Assembly: GCA_001871195.1 (NCBI GenBank)
Contig: MNXA01000032.1
Coordinates: 39,745 to 103,744, forward strand
Direction of reading: 5' to 3'
DNA from: Zetaproteobacteria bacterium CG1_02_55_237
GTDB lineage: Bacteria > Pseudomonadota > Zetaproteobacteria > Mariprofundales > Mariprofundaceae
DNA length: 64,000 nucleotides
In this document: one piece after another, positions 49,810 to 57,273 of the stretch
Position numbering within the stretch: position 1 is the first letter of the stretch
Layout of the letters: every line of letters begins with the position of its first letter
The notes under the pieces: model-generated
What the model saw: only the letters and a program-made list of their open reading frames with translations
Told to the model about the DNA's origin: nothing
Database searches by the model: none
Position numbers and translations under genes: made by a program

Positions 49810-50928
49810 ATGATTATCGGCATTCCCAAAGAAATAAAGAATCGCGAACGGCGTATTTCTCTTACGCCGGAGGGGGCTGCCAGCCTGACCGCAGCTGGGC
49901 ATGAGGTGCACGTAGAGCAGGGAGCAGGCCTGGGTAGCGGCTTTAGCGATGCCGACTACCGTACCGCCGGTGCCCGCATCGTGGCCGATGCGGCGAAGGC
50001 TTGGGAGGCCGAACTGGTGGTTAAGGTCAAGGAGCCGCTGGCAGTTGAATATCCCTTCCTAAGCTCGAATCAATGTCTGTTCACCTACCTGCATCTGGCC
50101 GCCGTGCCGGAACTTGTGCCTGTTTTATTGCAACAAAAGGTGCGTGCCATTGCTTATGAAACCGTGCAACTGGATAACGGTTCGCTGCCCCTGCTTGCTC
50201 CGATGAGCCGCGTGGCGGGGCGCGTGGCCGCACAGATGGGTGCTTACCTGCTGCAGGCGGAGAATGGCACAGGTTTCTCTGGTAAAGGGAAGTTGATGGG
50301 TGGGGTGGATGGTGTGCCGCCGGCACGCGTTCTGATTATCGGTGGCGGCAATGCCGGCAGGAGTGCCGCGGATGTAGCCATCGGTATGGGTGCGGATGTG
50401 TGCGTGCTCGATGCCAGCCCGGCCTGTGTCGCGGCCTTGCAGGCGAGCTTCGGCGGTCGCTGCAGGGCAGGAACCTTCAGTATGGGGGCAATGCTGGCTG
50501 AGCTGGATGATTGTGATCTGCTGATCGGTGCGGCGCTGATTGCCGGCGAACATGCGCCGCAATTACTCGGTAAGGATCAATTGGCGCGCATGCAGGGCGG
50601 GGTGTTTGTCGATATCGCTATCGATCAGGGCGGCATCGCCACCACCAGTCGACCGACCAGTTATGCCGAGCCTGTGTATGTTGAGGCGGGGGTACTGCAT
50701 TGCTGTCTGCCCAATATGCCAGCCTGCGTGCCGCTCAGTGCAACCCGTGCCCTGACCCATGCCACCCTGCCCTATGTACAAATGCTGGCTGATCGTGGCA
50801 TCGCATCGGCCATGACCGATGCTGCGCTGGCGCGTGGTGTGAACACATGGGACGGTCATATAACCCATGCCGGTGTAGCGCATGCCCTGAATCTTCCATG
50901 CGAGAAACTTTCGGAGGTTCTCGGCTAG
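49810..50928 (+). CDS. ald: alanine dehydrogenase
   Basis: NAD-dependent enzyme of 372 residues interconverting alanine and pyruvate plus ammonia. It starts 'MIIGIPKEIKNRERRISLTP' and shows 'GAGLGSGFSDADY', 'LVVKVKEPL', 'CLFTYLHLAA', 'AIAYETVQ', the Rossmann 'VLIIGGGNAGRSAADVAIGM' and 'VDIAIDQGGIATTSRPTSY'. The Gly-rich segment reads GGGNAG where many Ald proteins have GGGxVG. The ATG at 49810 matches the family start; upstream sequence in this frame is not homologous. A TATAAT at 49767-49772 could be its -10, but I see no good -35. Confidence 0.94.
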   Translation: MIIGIPKEIKNRERRISLTPEGAASLTAAGHEVHVEQGAGLGSGFSDADYRTAGARIVADAAKAWEAELVVKVKEPLAVEYPFLSSNQCLFTYLHLAAVPELVPVLLQQKVRAIAYETVQLDNGSLPLLAPMSRVAGRVAAQMGAYLLQAENGTGFSGKGKLMGGVDGVPPARVLIIGGGNAGRSAADVAIGMGADVCVLDASPACVAALQASFGGRCRAGTFSMGAMLAELDDCDLLIGAALIAGEHAPQLLGKDQLARMQGGVFVDIAIDQGGIATTSRPTSYAEPVYVEAGVLHCCLPNMPACVPLSATRALTHATLPYVQMLADRGIASAMTDAALARGVNTWDGHITHAGVAHALNLPCEKLSEVLG

Positions 50929-50934
50929 GAGCTC

Positions 50935-51387
50935 TCAGCTCTCCGGCTTTGGTACGATCAGCGGCTTTTCGTATTTGAGATCGATCTCGCTGAATGCGGC
51001 CAGTGAATCCTTGCGAATATCTTTCCAGAAGGCGCCGTCGATCTTCAGCCAGCGGGCGACCAGACCCTCAGGGATATTTTCTTCTTCCAGCGATTCTCGC
51101 AGCAGTTCGCGGCGCAATGTGAGCAACTCCTCCGAAATAAACATGCGGCGATGCGCCAGTTCCAGCGCCATGCCGGGATAGCGAATATCGGCACCGAATT
51201 TTTCGGCCATGAATTGGGTTTGGCGCAGCTCGATGGCTGCCTGCTCGTGCCCCTCGAAAAAATGTTTCAGCCACGGATGGATATAAATCTTGTCGTAGAA
51301 TCGTTTGTGCACGCGCTCCAGCGTTTCAATTCCGCCGAGCTGTTCGAACAGGGTTTTCTTTGCAGGCTTTTCCCTTGTCTGGGGCAT
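50935..51387 (-). CDS. truncated hemoglobin (globin-like)
   Basis: Protein of 150 residues of the 2-on-2 globin family, which binds heme and O2 or NO. 'TLFEQLGGIETLERVHKRFY' is the A/B helix start, 'IHPWLKHFFEGHEQAAIELR' covers the CD/E region, and 'MALELAHRRMFISEELL' supplies the proximal His. The C-terminal ~35 residues extend beyond the usual globin. The ATG at 51387 starts 2 bases after the FmdB stop. The two genes form a small unit downstream of the polymerase/LexA cassette. Confidence 0.85.
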   Translation of the reverse strand: MPQTREKPAKKTLFEQLGGIETLERVHKRFYDKIYIHPWLKHFFEGHEQAAIELRQTQFMAEKFGADIRYPGMALELAHRRMFISEELLTLRRELLRESLEEENIPEGLVARWLKIDGAFWKDIRKDSLAAFSEIDLKYEKPLIVPKPES

Positions 51388-51389
51388 AT

Positions 51390-51614
51390 TTATTGCATCC
51401 CCGGACATATGCCGCCGCCACAGGCGGGCATCGGCGAGCAGGGGGCGGAACCGCAGGCGGTTTCGGGTGTGCCATGACCCACGGCATGGGCCGAAATCAG
51501 TTTGGACAGTTTTTCGCCGCCGCAGGCCGGGCATTGCACAGCCTCGGCCTTGCGCAGCACCAGTGCCTCGAATTCCTTTGAACAGGTCTCGCAGCGGTAT
51601 TCATAAATCGGCAT
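51390..51614 (-). CDS. FmdB-family zinc ribbon protein
   Basis: Protein of 74 residues. The N-terminal zinc ribbon is exactly the FmdB type: 'MPIYEYRCETCSKEFE' and 'VQCPACGGEKLSKLIS'. The tail is rich in Cys and Gly ('CGSAPC', 'CGGGICPGM'), as often seen in this family. It is a putative regulatory protein with no demonstrated molecular activity. A GGAG-type ribosome site precedes the ATG. Confidence 0.9.
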   Translation of the reverse strand: MPIYEYRCETCSKEFEALVLRKAEAVQCPACGGEKLSKLISAHAVGHGTPETACGSAPCSPMPACGGGICPGMQ

Positions 51615-51670
51615 GACGGTCTCCTTATGAGCGCATGGTATCGCAAAACCGGTGCGGTCTGCATGCCCCT

Positions 51671-52909
51671 TTATTTACACACAAACAGTGGATAGGCGAA
51701 GCGGCTACTGCGTGATTTCGGGGTGGATGGGCGCAGCAGCGTATTGGCCGGGCGGATGATGGTGCTGCCAAAACGGTTGCGCATCCGCTGCATGGTCTGC
51801 CACAGCGGCAGATCGTTTGCCTCGCGGGTTTCCGTAACAAACATCTCCGTTTGCGCATTGTCGGCAGGGGCCATCTCTGTGGCCACGATACCGCAGGCAT
51901 TGCACTCCATGCCCGGTTGCCATAGCCCGTGCAGCAGATGGGTGGCCGCACGTTGCATGACATGCAGATGCTGTGTGGGATGCGGCAGGTTCTCTGTACG
52001 CACAATGCGCTCGAAGCTGCCAAGACGCAGCGTCACCGTGAAACGCCGCGCCTGCAGGCCGCGCGCCAGCATATCCATACCCAGTCGGAAGCAGTGATGC
52101 GACAGATGCGCACGCACGAGACGGATATCGGTGGTCCGCTGCCCCATGCTTGCCGTGCGCGCCATGCTCTTGGGTAGTGGTGCATGGGTTTCGATGCCGA
52201 ACAGGCTCTTGCCATTCAGTTCGCGCCACAGGTCCATGCCGCTGCGTCCGAGCAGTCGTTGTACCTGCGCTTCGGGGGCGCGCGCGAACTCCAGCGCTGT
52301 GCGCAAGCCGAATTTCTCCAGCAGTGCGGCGCGCTTGGCACCGATGCCGGGAATGTCGCGCGTCGTTTGTCCGCTCATAAATTCAGCGATGTGCCGGCCG
52401 GAGACCACCGTCAGGCCGTTGGGCTTATTTGCTTCCGAGGCCATCTTGGCCAGCGTACGCGTTACCGAAACACCGACGGAAACCGTCAGCCCGGTTTCTT
52501 CAAGGATAGTCCGCCGCATGGCATCACCCATTTCACCATAACCCATGCGCCAGTAGCTGCGCAGGCCGTCCAGATCGACAAAGCCTTCATCAATCGAATA
52601 CGCCTCCACCTGCGGTGAATAGCGTCTGAGAATGGCAAACAGTTTGTCTGAGAGAAGCCCGTAGAAACGAAAATCGGCCGGCAGATAGACGGCCTGTGGC
52701 ATCAGTTTTTTCGCCTCCCACACCGGCATGCCGGTCGTGATTCCCGCTGCCTTGGCATCGTAGGTTTTTGCCACGATGCAGGCATCCTGACTGGATAGAA
52801 CACAGATCGCCCGCCCCGCCAGATCCGGCCGGCGTAGCCGTTCGCAGGCTGCAAAAAAACAGTCCGCATCGATATGTGCGATTGCTGCCGGCCAGTCGTT
52901 GATAATCAT
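51671..52909 (-). CDS. Y-family (UmuC/DinB-like) translesion DNA polymerase
   Basis: Polymerase of 412 residues. The catalytic carboxylates are Asp14 in 'AHIDADCFFAACER' and Asp107/Glu108 in 'EAYSIDEGFVDL'. 'VSVGVSVTRTLAKMASEANK' and the helix-hairpin-helix 'DIPGIGAKRAALLEKFG' are typical, and a little-finger domain follows. It is nearer in pattern to UmuC than to DinB ('CVLSSQDACIVAKTYDAKAA'). I saw no clear C-terminal beta-clamp motif. It starts 9 bases after the LexA-like gene, an arrangement like umuDC, so it is probably DNA-damage inducible. Confidence 0.92.
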   Translation of the reverse strand: MIINDWPAAIAHIDADCFFAACERLRRPDLAGRAICVLSSQDACIVAKTYDAKAAGITTGMPVWEAKKLMPQAVYLPADFRFYGLLSDKLFAILRRYSPQVEAYSIDEGFVDLDGLRSYWRMGYGEMGDAMRRTILEETGLTVSVGVSVTRTLAKMASEANKPNGLTVVSGRHIAEFMSGQTTRDIPGIGAKRAALLEKFGLRTALEFARAPEAQVQRLLGRSGMDLWRELNGKSLFGIETHAPLPKSMARTASMGQRTTDIRLVRAHLSHHCFRLGMDMLARGLQARRFTVTLRLGSFERIVRTENLPHPTQHLHVMQRAATHLLHGLWQPGMECNACGIVATEMAPADNAQTEMFVTETREANDLPLWQTMQRMRNRFGSTIIRPANTLLRPSTPKSRSSRFAYPLFVCK

Positions 52910-52918
52910 GGATGGTGG

Positions 52919-53500
52919 TTACGAATATTTGCGGAACTGGCCGGTCACAATGCCGAAGATGCTCAGCTCTTGCTCCGGGCGTAGCAGGGAATAATGCGCA
53001 TTGGCCGGACGTAGCAGATAGCCTTTCTCGTCGCGGTCGAGGTATTTGATGGTGAACTCGCCGTCCATGATGGCCACCACGATCTGTCCGGGTTCGGCCC
53101 GCTGGCATTTGCGTACAATCACATAATCCCCCGGCTGGATGCCGGCGCCGATCATCGAATCGCCCTGCACTTCGACCAGTACCGTATCCGAGGGATGCTC
53201 AACCAGATAATCATCGATGGAGAGTGCATCGTCGAGCAGCTCGGCAGCAGGGCTGGGAAAGCCTGCCGGAGCCGAGCCGACCAGCGGTCGCCCGAAAAAC
53301 CGCGATGTCGGTGCCAGCCTGCCGCCAGGCGCGACCTGCAAAAAGCCATCACGTTTGAGCCGGAAAACCAGCTTGGAAACACCCGCCTTGGAACGCATGT
53401 CGCAAATGTCAGCAATCTTCGCATACGGCGGCAACGATTTATGGGTCGCATAAAAATCCTGCAGACGGCCTAAGTGGATATGATCGTTGTTGTCTACCAT
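52919..53500 (-). CDS. LexA-like autocleaving repressor (S24 family)
   Basis: Protein of 193 residues with an N-terminal winged helix ('LPPYAKIADICDMRSKAGVS') and a C-terminal S24 peptidase domain. The cleavage site is Ala79-Gly80 in 'VGSAPAGFPSPA', the nucleophile is Ser115 ('QGDSMIGAGIQPGD') and the general base is Lys152 ('FTIKYLDRD'). All three are intact, so RecA-stimulated self-cleavage is expected. It could be the main LexA or a dedicated repressor for the polymerase that follows. An inverted repeat lies 13 bases upstream of its ATG. Confidence 0.92.
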   Translation of the reverse strand: MVDNNDHIHLGRLQDFYATHKSLPPYAKIADICDMRSKAGVSKLVFRLKRDGFLQVAPGGRLAPTSRFFGRPLVGSAPAGFPSPAAELLDDALSIDDYLVEHPSDTVLVEVQGDSMIGAGIQPGDYVIVRKCQRAEPGQIVVAIMDGEFTIKYLDRDEKGYLLRPANAHYSLLRPEQELSIFGIVTGQFRKYS

Positions 53501-53512
53501 TGCGCAAGCTTA

Positions 53513-53530
53513 GGTGAACGTTCGTTCACC
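53513..53530. promoter_or_regulatory. candidate LexA operator GAAC-N4-GTTC
   Basis: GGTGAACG-TT-CGTTCACC is an inverted repeat of two 8-base arms around TT. Its core, GAAC-GTTC-GTTC, fits the GAAC-N4-GTTC layout of the Bacillus-type LexA box, not the CTG-N10-CAG of E. coli. It is 13 bases upstream of the LexA-like ATG, in the divergent region shared with the CoA-disulfide reductase fusion. Another GGTGAA half-site lies at 53544-53549. Confidence 0.65.
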
Positions 53531-53587
53531 GTAAAGAGGTAGTAGGTGAATTGGACAAAAGCATTGCAATTCGGGAATCGCATTATA

Positions 53588-53602
53588 ATATTAGCCTAAT
53601 AT
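53588..53602. promoter_or_regulatory. AT-rich palindrome upstream of the CoA-disulfide reductase fusion
   Basis: ATATTAG-C-CTAATAT is a perfect 7-base inverted repeat embedded in an AT-rich stretch with TATAAT hexamers at 53584-53589, 53600-53605 and 53605-53610. It looks like an operator lying over a promoter for the gene at 53660. AT-rich palindromes of this sort are bound by ArsR-family repressors, including sulfur-responsive ones, but none is encoded next to it. Confidence 0.5.
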
Positions 53603-53659
53603 AATATAATAACATTCCGTTATCATATGGCGGGAATGTATTCAGGACGGACTCATAAC

Positions 53660-56173
53660 ATGAAAATTATTATTGTAGGTGGCGTAGCTGGCGGCGCGAC
53701 GGCAGCGGCGCGCATTCGTCGTAACGACGAGACCGCAGAAATCATTCTGGTAGAGCGCGGGCAATACATCAGCTTTGCCAATTGCGGTCTTCCCTACCAT
53801 ATCTCGGGCATGATCGAAGAGCGCGAGCAGTTGCTGGTTACTTCAGAATCGGCATTCAAGGCACGTTATCGCGTTGATGTGCGCAGCCGTACCGAGGCCA
53901 TTGCCATTGATCGCAAGGCCAAGTCCATACGTCTGCGCGATCTGGCCAGCGGCGACGAATACGACGAAGCCTACGACAAGTTGCTGCTTTCACCCGGTGC
54001 CGAGCCGATACGCCCCAAGTTGCCGGGTATCGATTCGCCCCGTATTTTCGGCCTGCGCAACATCCCCGATCTGGATCGCATCATGGCCCATCTTGAACAG
54101 CATGCGCCGCGCCGTGCCGTGGTGATTGGTGGCGGATTTATCGGTGTCGAGGTTGCTGAGAACCTTCACGAAAAAGGCATCTTCACCACGCTGGTAGAAG
54201 CTGCCGATCAGATTCTGACCCCGCTCGATTATGAAATGGCGGCCATCGTCCATGCCCATATGCGCGACAAGAACGTTGAGCTTTACCTGTCGGACAAGGT
54301 GGAACAATTCGAGGACAAGGATGACCACACTGTGGTTTATCTTAGCAGCGGACGTCGCCTGCAGGCCGATCTGGTGGTACTGGCTATTGGTGTTCGCCCC
54401 GAAAATACGCTGGCCCGTGCCAGCGGACTGGAATTGGGAGAGACCGGTGGCATCAAGGTGAATGCACACCTGCAAACATCCGATGCCGACATCTATGCTG
54501 TGGGCGATGCCATTGAGGTAACCCAGTCCATTAGCGGCCGTCAGGCGCTTATTCCGCTGGCCGGACCTGCCAACCGGCAGGGGCGCATGGCTGCGGACAA
54601 TATGGTGTTCGGTAACACCAGCGAGTATCGCGGCACGCAGGGCACATCCATTCTCAAGGCCTTTGATCTGGCTGCCGCCAGCACGGGCCTGAATGAGAAG
54701 CAGCTCAATGCTGCCGGTATTCCTTTTTTAAGCTGCATTACCCACAGCGGTTCGCACGCCAGCTATTATCCCGGTGCCAAGCAGATCAGTCTGAAGCTGC
54801 TGTTTACCGAAGAGGGGAATATCCTCGGTGCACAGGCAGTGGGTGCGGATGGCGCCGATAAACGCATAGACGTCATCGCTACCGCCATTCATGGTGGGCT
54901 GACGGTGGACGATCTGGCTGAGCTGGAACTGGCCTACGCCCCTCCCTTCGGCTCTGCCAAGGACCCGATCAATATTGCCGGTTATGTGGCCGGCAACATG
55001 CTCAACAAGTCCCACGAAATGATGGACTGGAGAACTCTGCACACAGAGTTGCAAGCAGAGGATGATAAGTTGCAACTGATTGATGTGCGCACGGCGGACG
55101 AGTTCGGGTTTGGCTCGATCCCGAGCGCCCGCAATATCGATGTGAATCAGTTGCGTGAGCACCTTGATGAACTCGACCGCGACAAGCCTGTTGTCCTCTT
55201 CTGCCAGATCGGTCTGCGCGGTTATCTGGCCTATCGTATTCTCAGACAGCACGGCTTCACCAATATCCGCAATCTCTCCGGCGGCTACAAGACCTATTCA
55301 TGGGCGGTGGATAAACAGGCCAACCCGGACATCTTCGATTATGAGGACATCAAGCGGCGCGATCTGGAGGAAATCGAAGCCGAGCGCAGTGGCAGCTGTG
55401 CTGTCAGCGCCGCACTGCTGGCTCCGGGCACCACAGGGGAGTTGCATACCCTGAACGCTGTCGGGCTGCAGTGCCCGGGACCTATCATGAAAACATACAA
55501 GGCCATGGATGCCCTCGATGCCGGAGAGCTGCTTGAAGTCACCGCCTCCGATCCGGCATTTGGCCGGGACATCCGTGCCTGGGCCAAGAAGACCGGCAAC
55601 GATGTGTTGTCGGTGAAGGCTGAAAAGGGTCTTGTGGTTGTTCTGTTGCGCAAGGTTGCGGCAGTGCCAGTCCCCCTCACATCACAGTCGATGGCGGTAA
55701 AAGACAAGCTCACCCTGGTGGTATTCTCCGACGACCTCGATAAGGTGATGGCCAGCCTGATTATTGCCAATGGTGCGCTGGCCATGGGTAAACCGGTCAG
55801 CCTGTTCTTCACCTTCTGGGGCCTGGATGTGATTCGCCGCGTGGATGCGCCGCATCTTAACAAGCCGATGATGGATCGTATGTTCAGCACCATGCTTCCC
55901 CATGATGCGGATCACCTGAATACGATCTCGAAAATGGATATGCATGGCCTGGGTGCCAAAATGATCCGCAAGGTAATGCACGACAAGGGTGTGGAAACCC
56001 CGGGCAATCTGCTGCACAGCCTGGTTGAGGGTGGCGCACAGCTTATCGCCTGCCAGATGTCCATGGATGTCATGGGCATTCAGGCAGTGGAACTCATTGA
56101 TGGCGTCGAAATCGGTGGCGTTGCCGCCTTCCTTGGTGAAGCCGGCGAATCGGGTACCACGTTGTTTATCTAG
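53660..56173 (+). CDS. four-module CoA-disulfide reductase/rhodanese/TusA/DsrE fusion
   Basis: Protein of 837 residues. Residues 1-450 are a FAD/NAD(P)H pyridine-nucleotide disulfide oxidoreductase of the CoA-disulfide/persulfide reductase type: 'IIIVGGVAGGATAAARIRR', redox Cys42 in 'SFANCGLPYHISG', then 'AVVIGGGFIGVEVAENL' and 'IYAVGDAIEV'. Residues 455-560 are a rhodanese with catalytic Cys515 ('LFCQIGLRGYLAY'). Residues 595-670 are a TusA-like sulfur carrier with Cys605 ('AVGLQCPGPIMK'). Residues 677-837 are a DsrE/DsrF-like domain ('GKPVSLFFTFWGLDVIRR'). All thiols needed for persulfide relay are in one chain. The start is ATG 53660; an ATG at 53627 adds eleven residues. Confidence 0.94.
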   Translation: MKIIIVGGVAGGATAAARIRRNDETAEIILVERGQYISFANCGLPYHISGMIEEREQLLVTSESAFKARYRVDVRSRTEAIAIDRKAKSIRLRDLASGDEYDEAYDKLLLSPGAEPIRPKLPGIDSPRIFGLRNIPDLDRIMAHLEQHAPRRAVVIGGGFIGVEVAENLHEKGIFTTLVEAADQILTPLDYEMAAIVHAHMRDKNVELYLSDKVEQFEDKDDHTVVYLSSGRRLQADLVVLAIGVRPENTLARASGLELGETGGIKVNAHLQTSDADIYAVGDAIEVTQSISGRQALIPLAGPANRQGRMAADNMVFGNTSEYRGTQGTSILKAFDLAAASTGLNEKQLNAAGIPFLSCITHSGSHASYYPGAKQISLKLLFTEEGNILGAQAVGADGADKRIDVIATAIHGGLTVDDLAELELAYAPPFGSAKDPINIAGYVAGNMLNKSHEMMDWRTLHTELQAEDDKLQLIDVRTADEFGFGSIPSARNIDVNQLREHLDELDRDKPVVLFCQIGLRGYLAYRILRQHGFTNIRNLSGGYKTYSWAVDKQANPDIFDYEDIKRRDLEEIEAERSGSCAVSAALLAPGTTGELHTLNAVGLQCPGPIMKTYKAMDALDAGELLEVTASDPAFGRDIRAWAKKTGNDVLSVKAEKGLVVVLLRKVAAVPVPLTSQSMAVKDKLTLVVFSDDLDKVMASLIIANGALAMGKPVSLFFTFWGLDVIRRVDAPHLNKPMMDRMFSTMLPHDADHLNTISKMDMHGLGAKMIRKVMHDKGVETPGNLLHSLVEGGAQLIACQMSMDVMGIQAVELIDGVEIGGVAAFLGEAGESGTTLFI

Positions 56174-56202
56174 GCGCTGTTCCCAGGGGCTGAGCTAACG
56201 CC

Positions 56203-56649
56203 CTATAACTTTGTGCCGCCTGACTCGAATGCGAGCAGGCGGCGCTTCCATTCCAGACCACAGGAAAAACCGCCAAGGCCATGCGCTGCAACGACACGAT
56301 GGCAGGGAATGAGTATGGGCAATGGGTTTGCACCGAGTGCTTGCCCCATGGCGCGTGGGGCTGTGCCCAGCTGTTTGGCGGCCTCGCCATAACTCAGTGT
56401 TTCACCCCGCGGAATATTCAATAGGCATTGGCGCATGCTGGCCTGAAAGGGGCTGCGGGCTGCAGCCAGAGGCGGCAGGGCAAGAACCTCTCCGGAGAAA
56501 TACGCATCAAGCCATTCTCTGATCGGGTCGCTTCCGGTTGGATTGTCAGCCGGCGCATCCAGCAGGTTGACCTCGCGACATACCTCACCATCCCAGCAAT
56601 AACTTAATTCCCCCAGCGGAGAGGAATAACGAAACGTATCGGCACCCAT
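56203..56649 (-). CDS. ogt: methylated-DNA-[protein]-cysteine S-methyltransferase
   Basis: Suicide repair protein of 148 residues that takes the methyl group from O6-methylguanine. The acceptor Cys116 is in 'ILIPCHRVVAAHGLGGFSCG', and the recognition helix is 'SYGEAAKQLGTAPRAMGQAL'. The His and Arg of PCHRV are intact. The ATG at 56649 fits the family start; an upstream extension to 56700 would overlap the divergent yqaA gene. It has no Ada-type DNA-binding domain, so it is Ogt-like. Confidence 0.94.
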   Translation of the reverse strand: MGADTFRYSSPLGELSYCWDGEVCREVNLLDAPADNPTGSDPIREWLDAYFSGEVLALPPLAAARSPFQASMRQCLLNIPRGETLSYGEAAKQLGTAPRAMGQALGANPLPILIPCHRVVAAHGLGGFSCGLEWKRRLLAFESGGTKL

Positions 56650-56672
56650 GCGAAGCAGTTTAGCATGGCGAC

Positions 56673-57083
56673 ATGGACTGGGCTTTATTCTCTTCCGCAT
56701 TGATTTCCGCCACTCTGTTTCCAGGCGGTTCGGAGGCGCTGCTGCTCTATCGCCTGCACGAGGGCGGGCAAGCGATTTCCCTTGTGCTGATTGCCACAGC
56801 CGGCAATGTGTTCGGCAGCCTGATTACCTATGCCATGGGCAGACTCGGCAACGAGGCCCTGCACCGTCGCTGGCTGCGTATTTCCGAGGAAAGCGTGGCT
56901 CGCGCCGAAGGCTGGTTCAACCGCTTTGGCAAGCCGGCGCTACTGCTCGCTTGGCTGCCTGTGGTCGGCGATCCCTTATGCCTCGTCGCCGGCCTGTTGC
57001 GTTGCCATCTCGGTATCTTCCTGCTACTGGTAACCCTCGGCAAACTGGCCCGCTATTCCCTCCTCGCCTGGGCGTTCTTTTAA
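56673..57083 (+). CDS. yqaA: YqaA-family (DedA-like) membrane protein
   Basis: Membrane protein of 136 residues with about three to four helices. 'SATLFPGGSEALLL', 'ATAGNVFGSLITYAMGR' and 'LLAWLPVVGDPLCLVAGLLR' match YqaA of E. coli, a short relative of the DedA/VTT family. Members are thought to act in membrane lipid or proton-coupled processes; this one's role is unknown. The ATG is at 56673, 23 bases from the divergent ogt start. Confidence 0.88.
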   Translation: MDWALFSSALISATLFPGGSEALLLYRLHEGGQAISLVLIATAGNVFGSLITYAMGRLGNEALHRRWLRISEESVARAEGWFNRFGKPALLLAWLPVVGDPLCLVAGLLRCHLGIFLLLVTLGKLARYSLLAWAFF

Positions 57084-57273
57084 AGATTTCGGGACCCGCT
57101 TGTAGCAGAGCCGGCCCGGACGCATGAACGGCGGGGTCTTGCGCAAAAAGAGGGGGCCTTTATCCCGGTTTGCGCCCGCAGGGCATGTGACCGGGTCGGG
57201 AATTCACGGCTACCCGTGGGTGCCCTTTCTTGTTTCTTCTTTGGGCACACAAAGAAGAAGAAAAGCACGACCC
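57084..57273. repeat. non-coding gap with a widespread-looking repeat and A/T hairpin
   Basis: This 190-base interval between convergent genes has no credible gene. It contains a GC-rich left part and ends with CCCTTTCTTGTTTCTTCTTTG, GGCACA, CAAAGAAGAAGAAAAG (57224-57263), a hairpin of about eleven pairs. The pattern 'ccctttctt...tttgggca...caaagaa' recurs as an interspersed element in many proteobacterial genomes, from memory. It may be a terminator-like or REP-type repeat. Confidence 0.5.
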
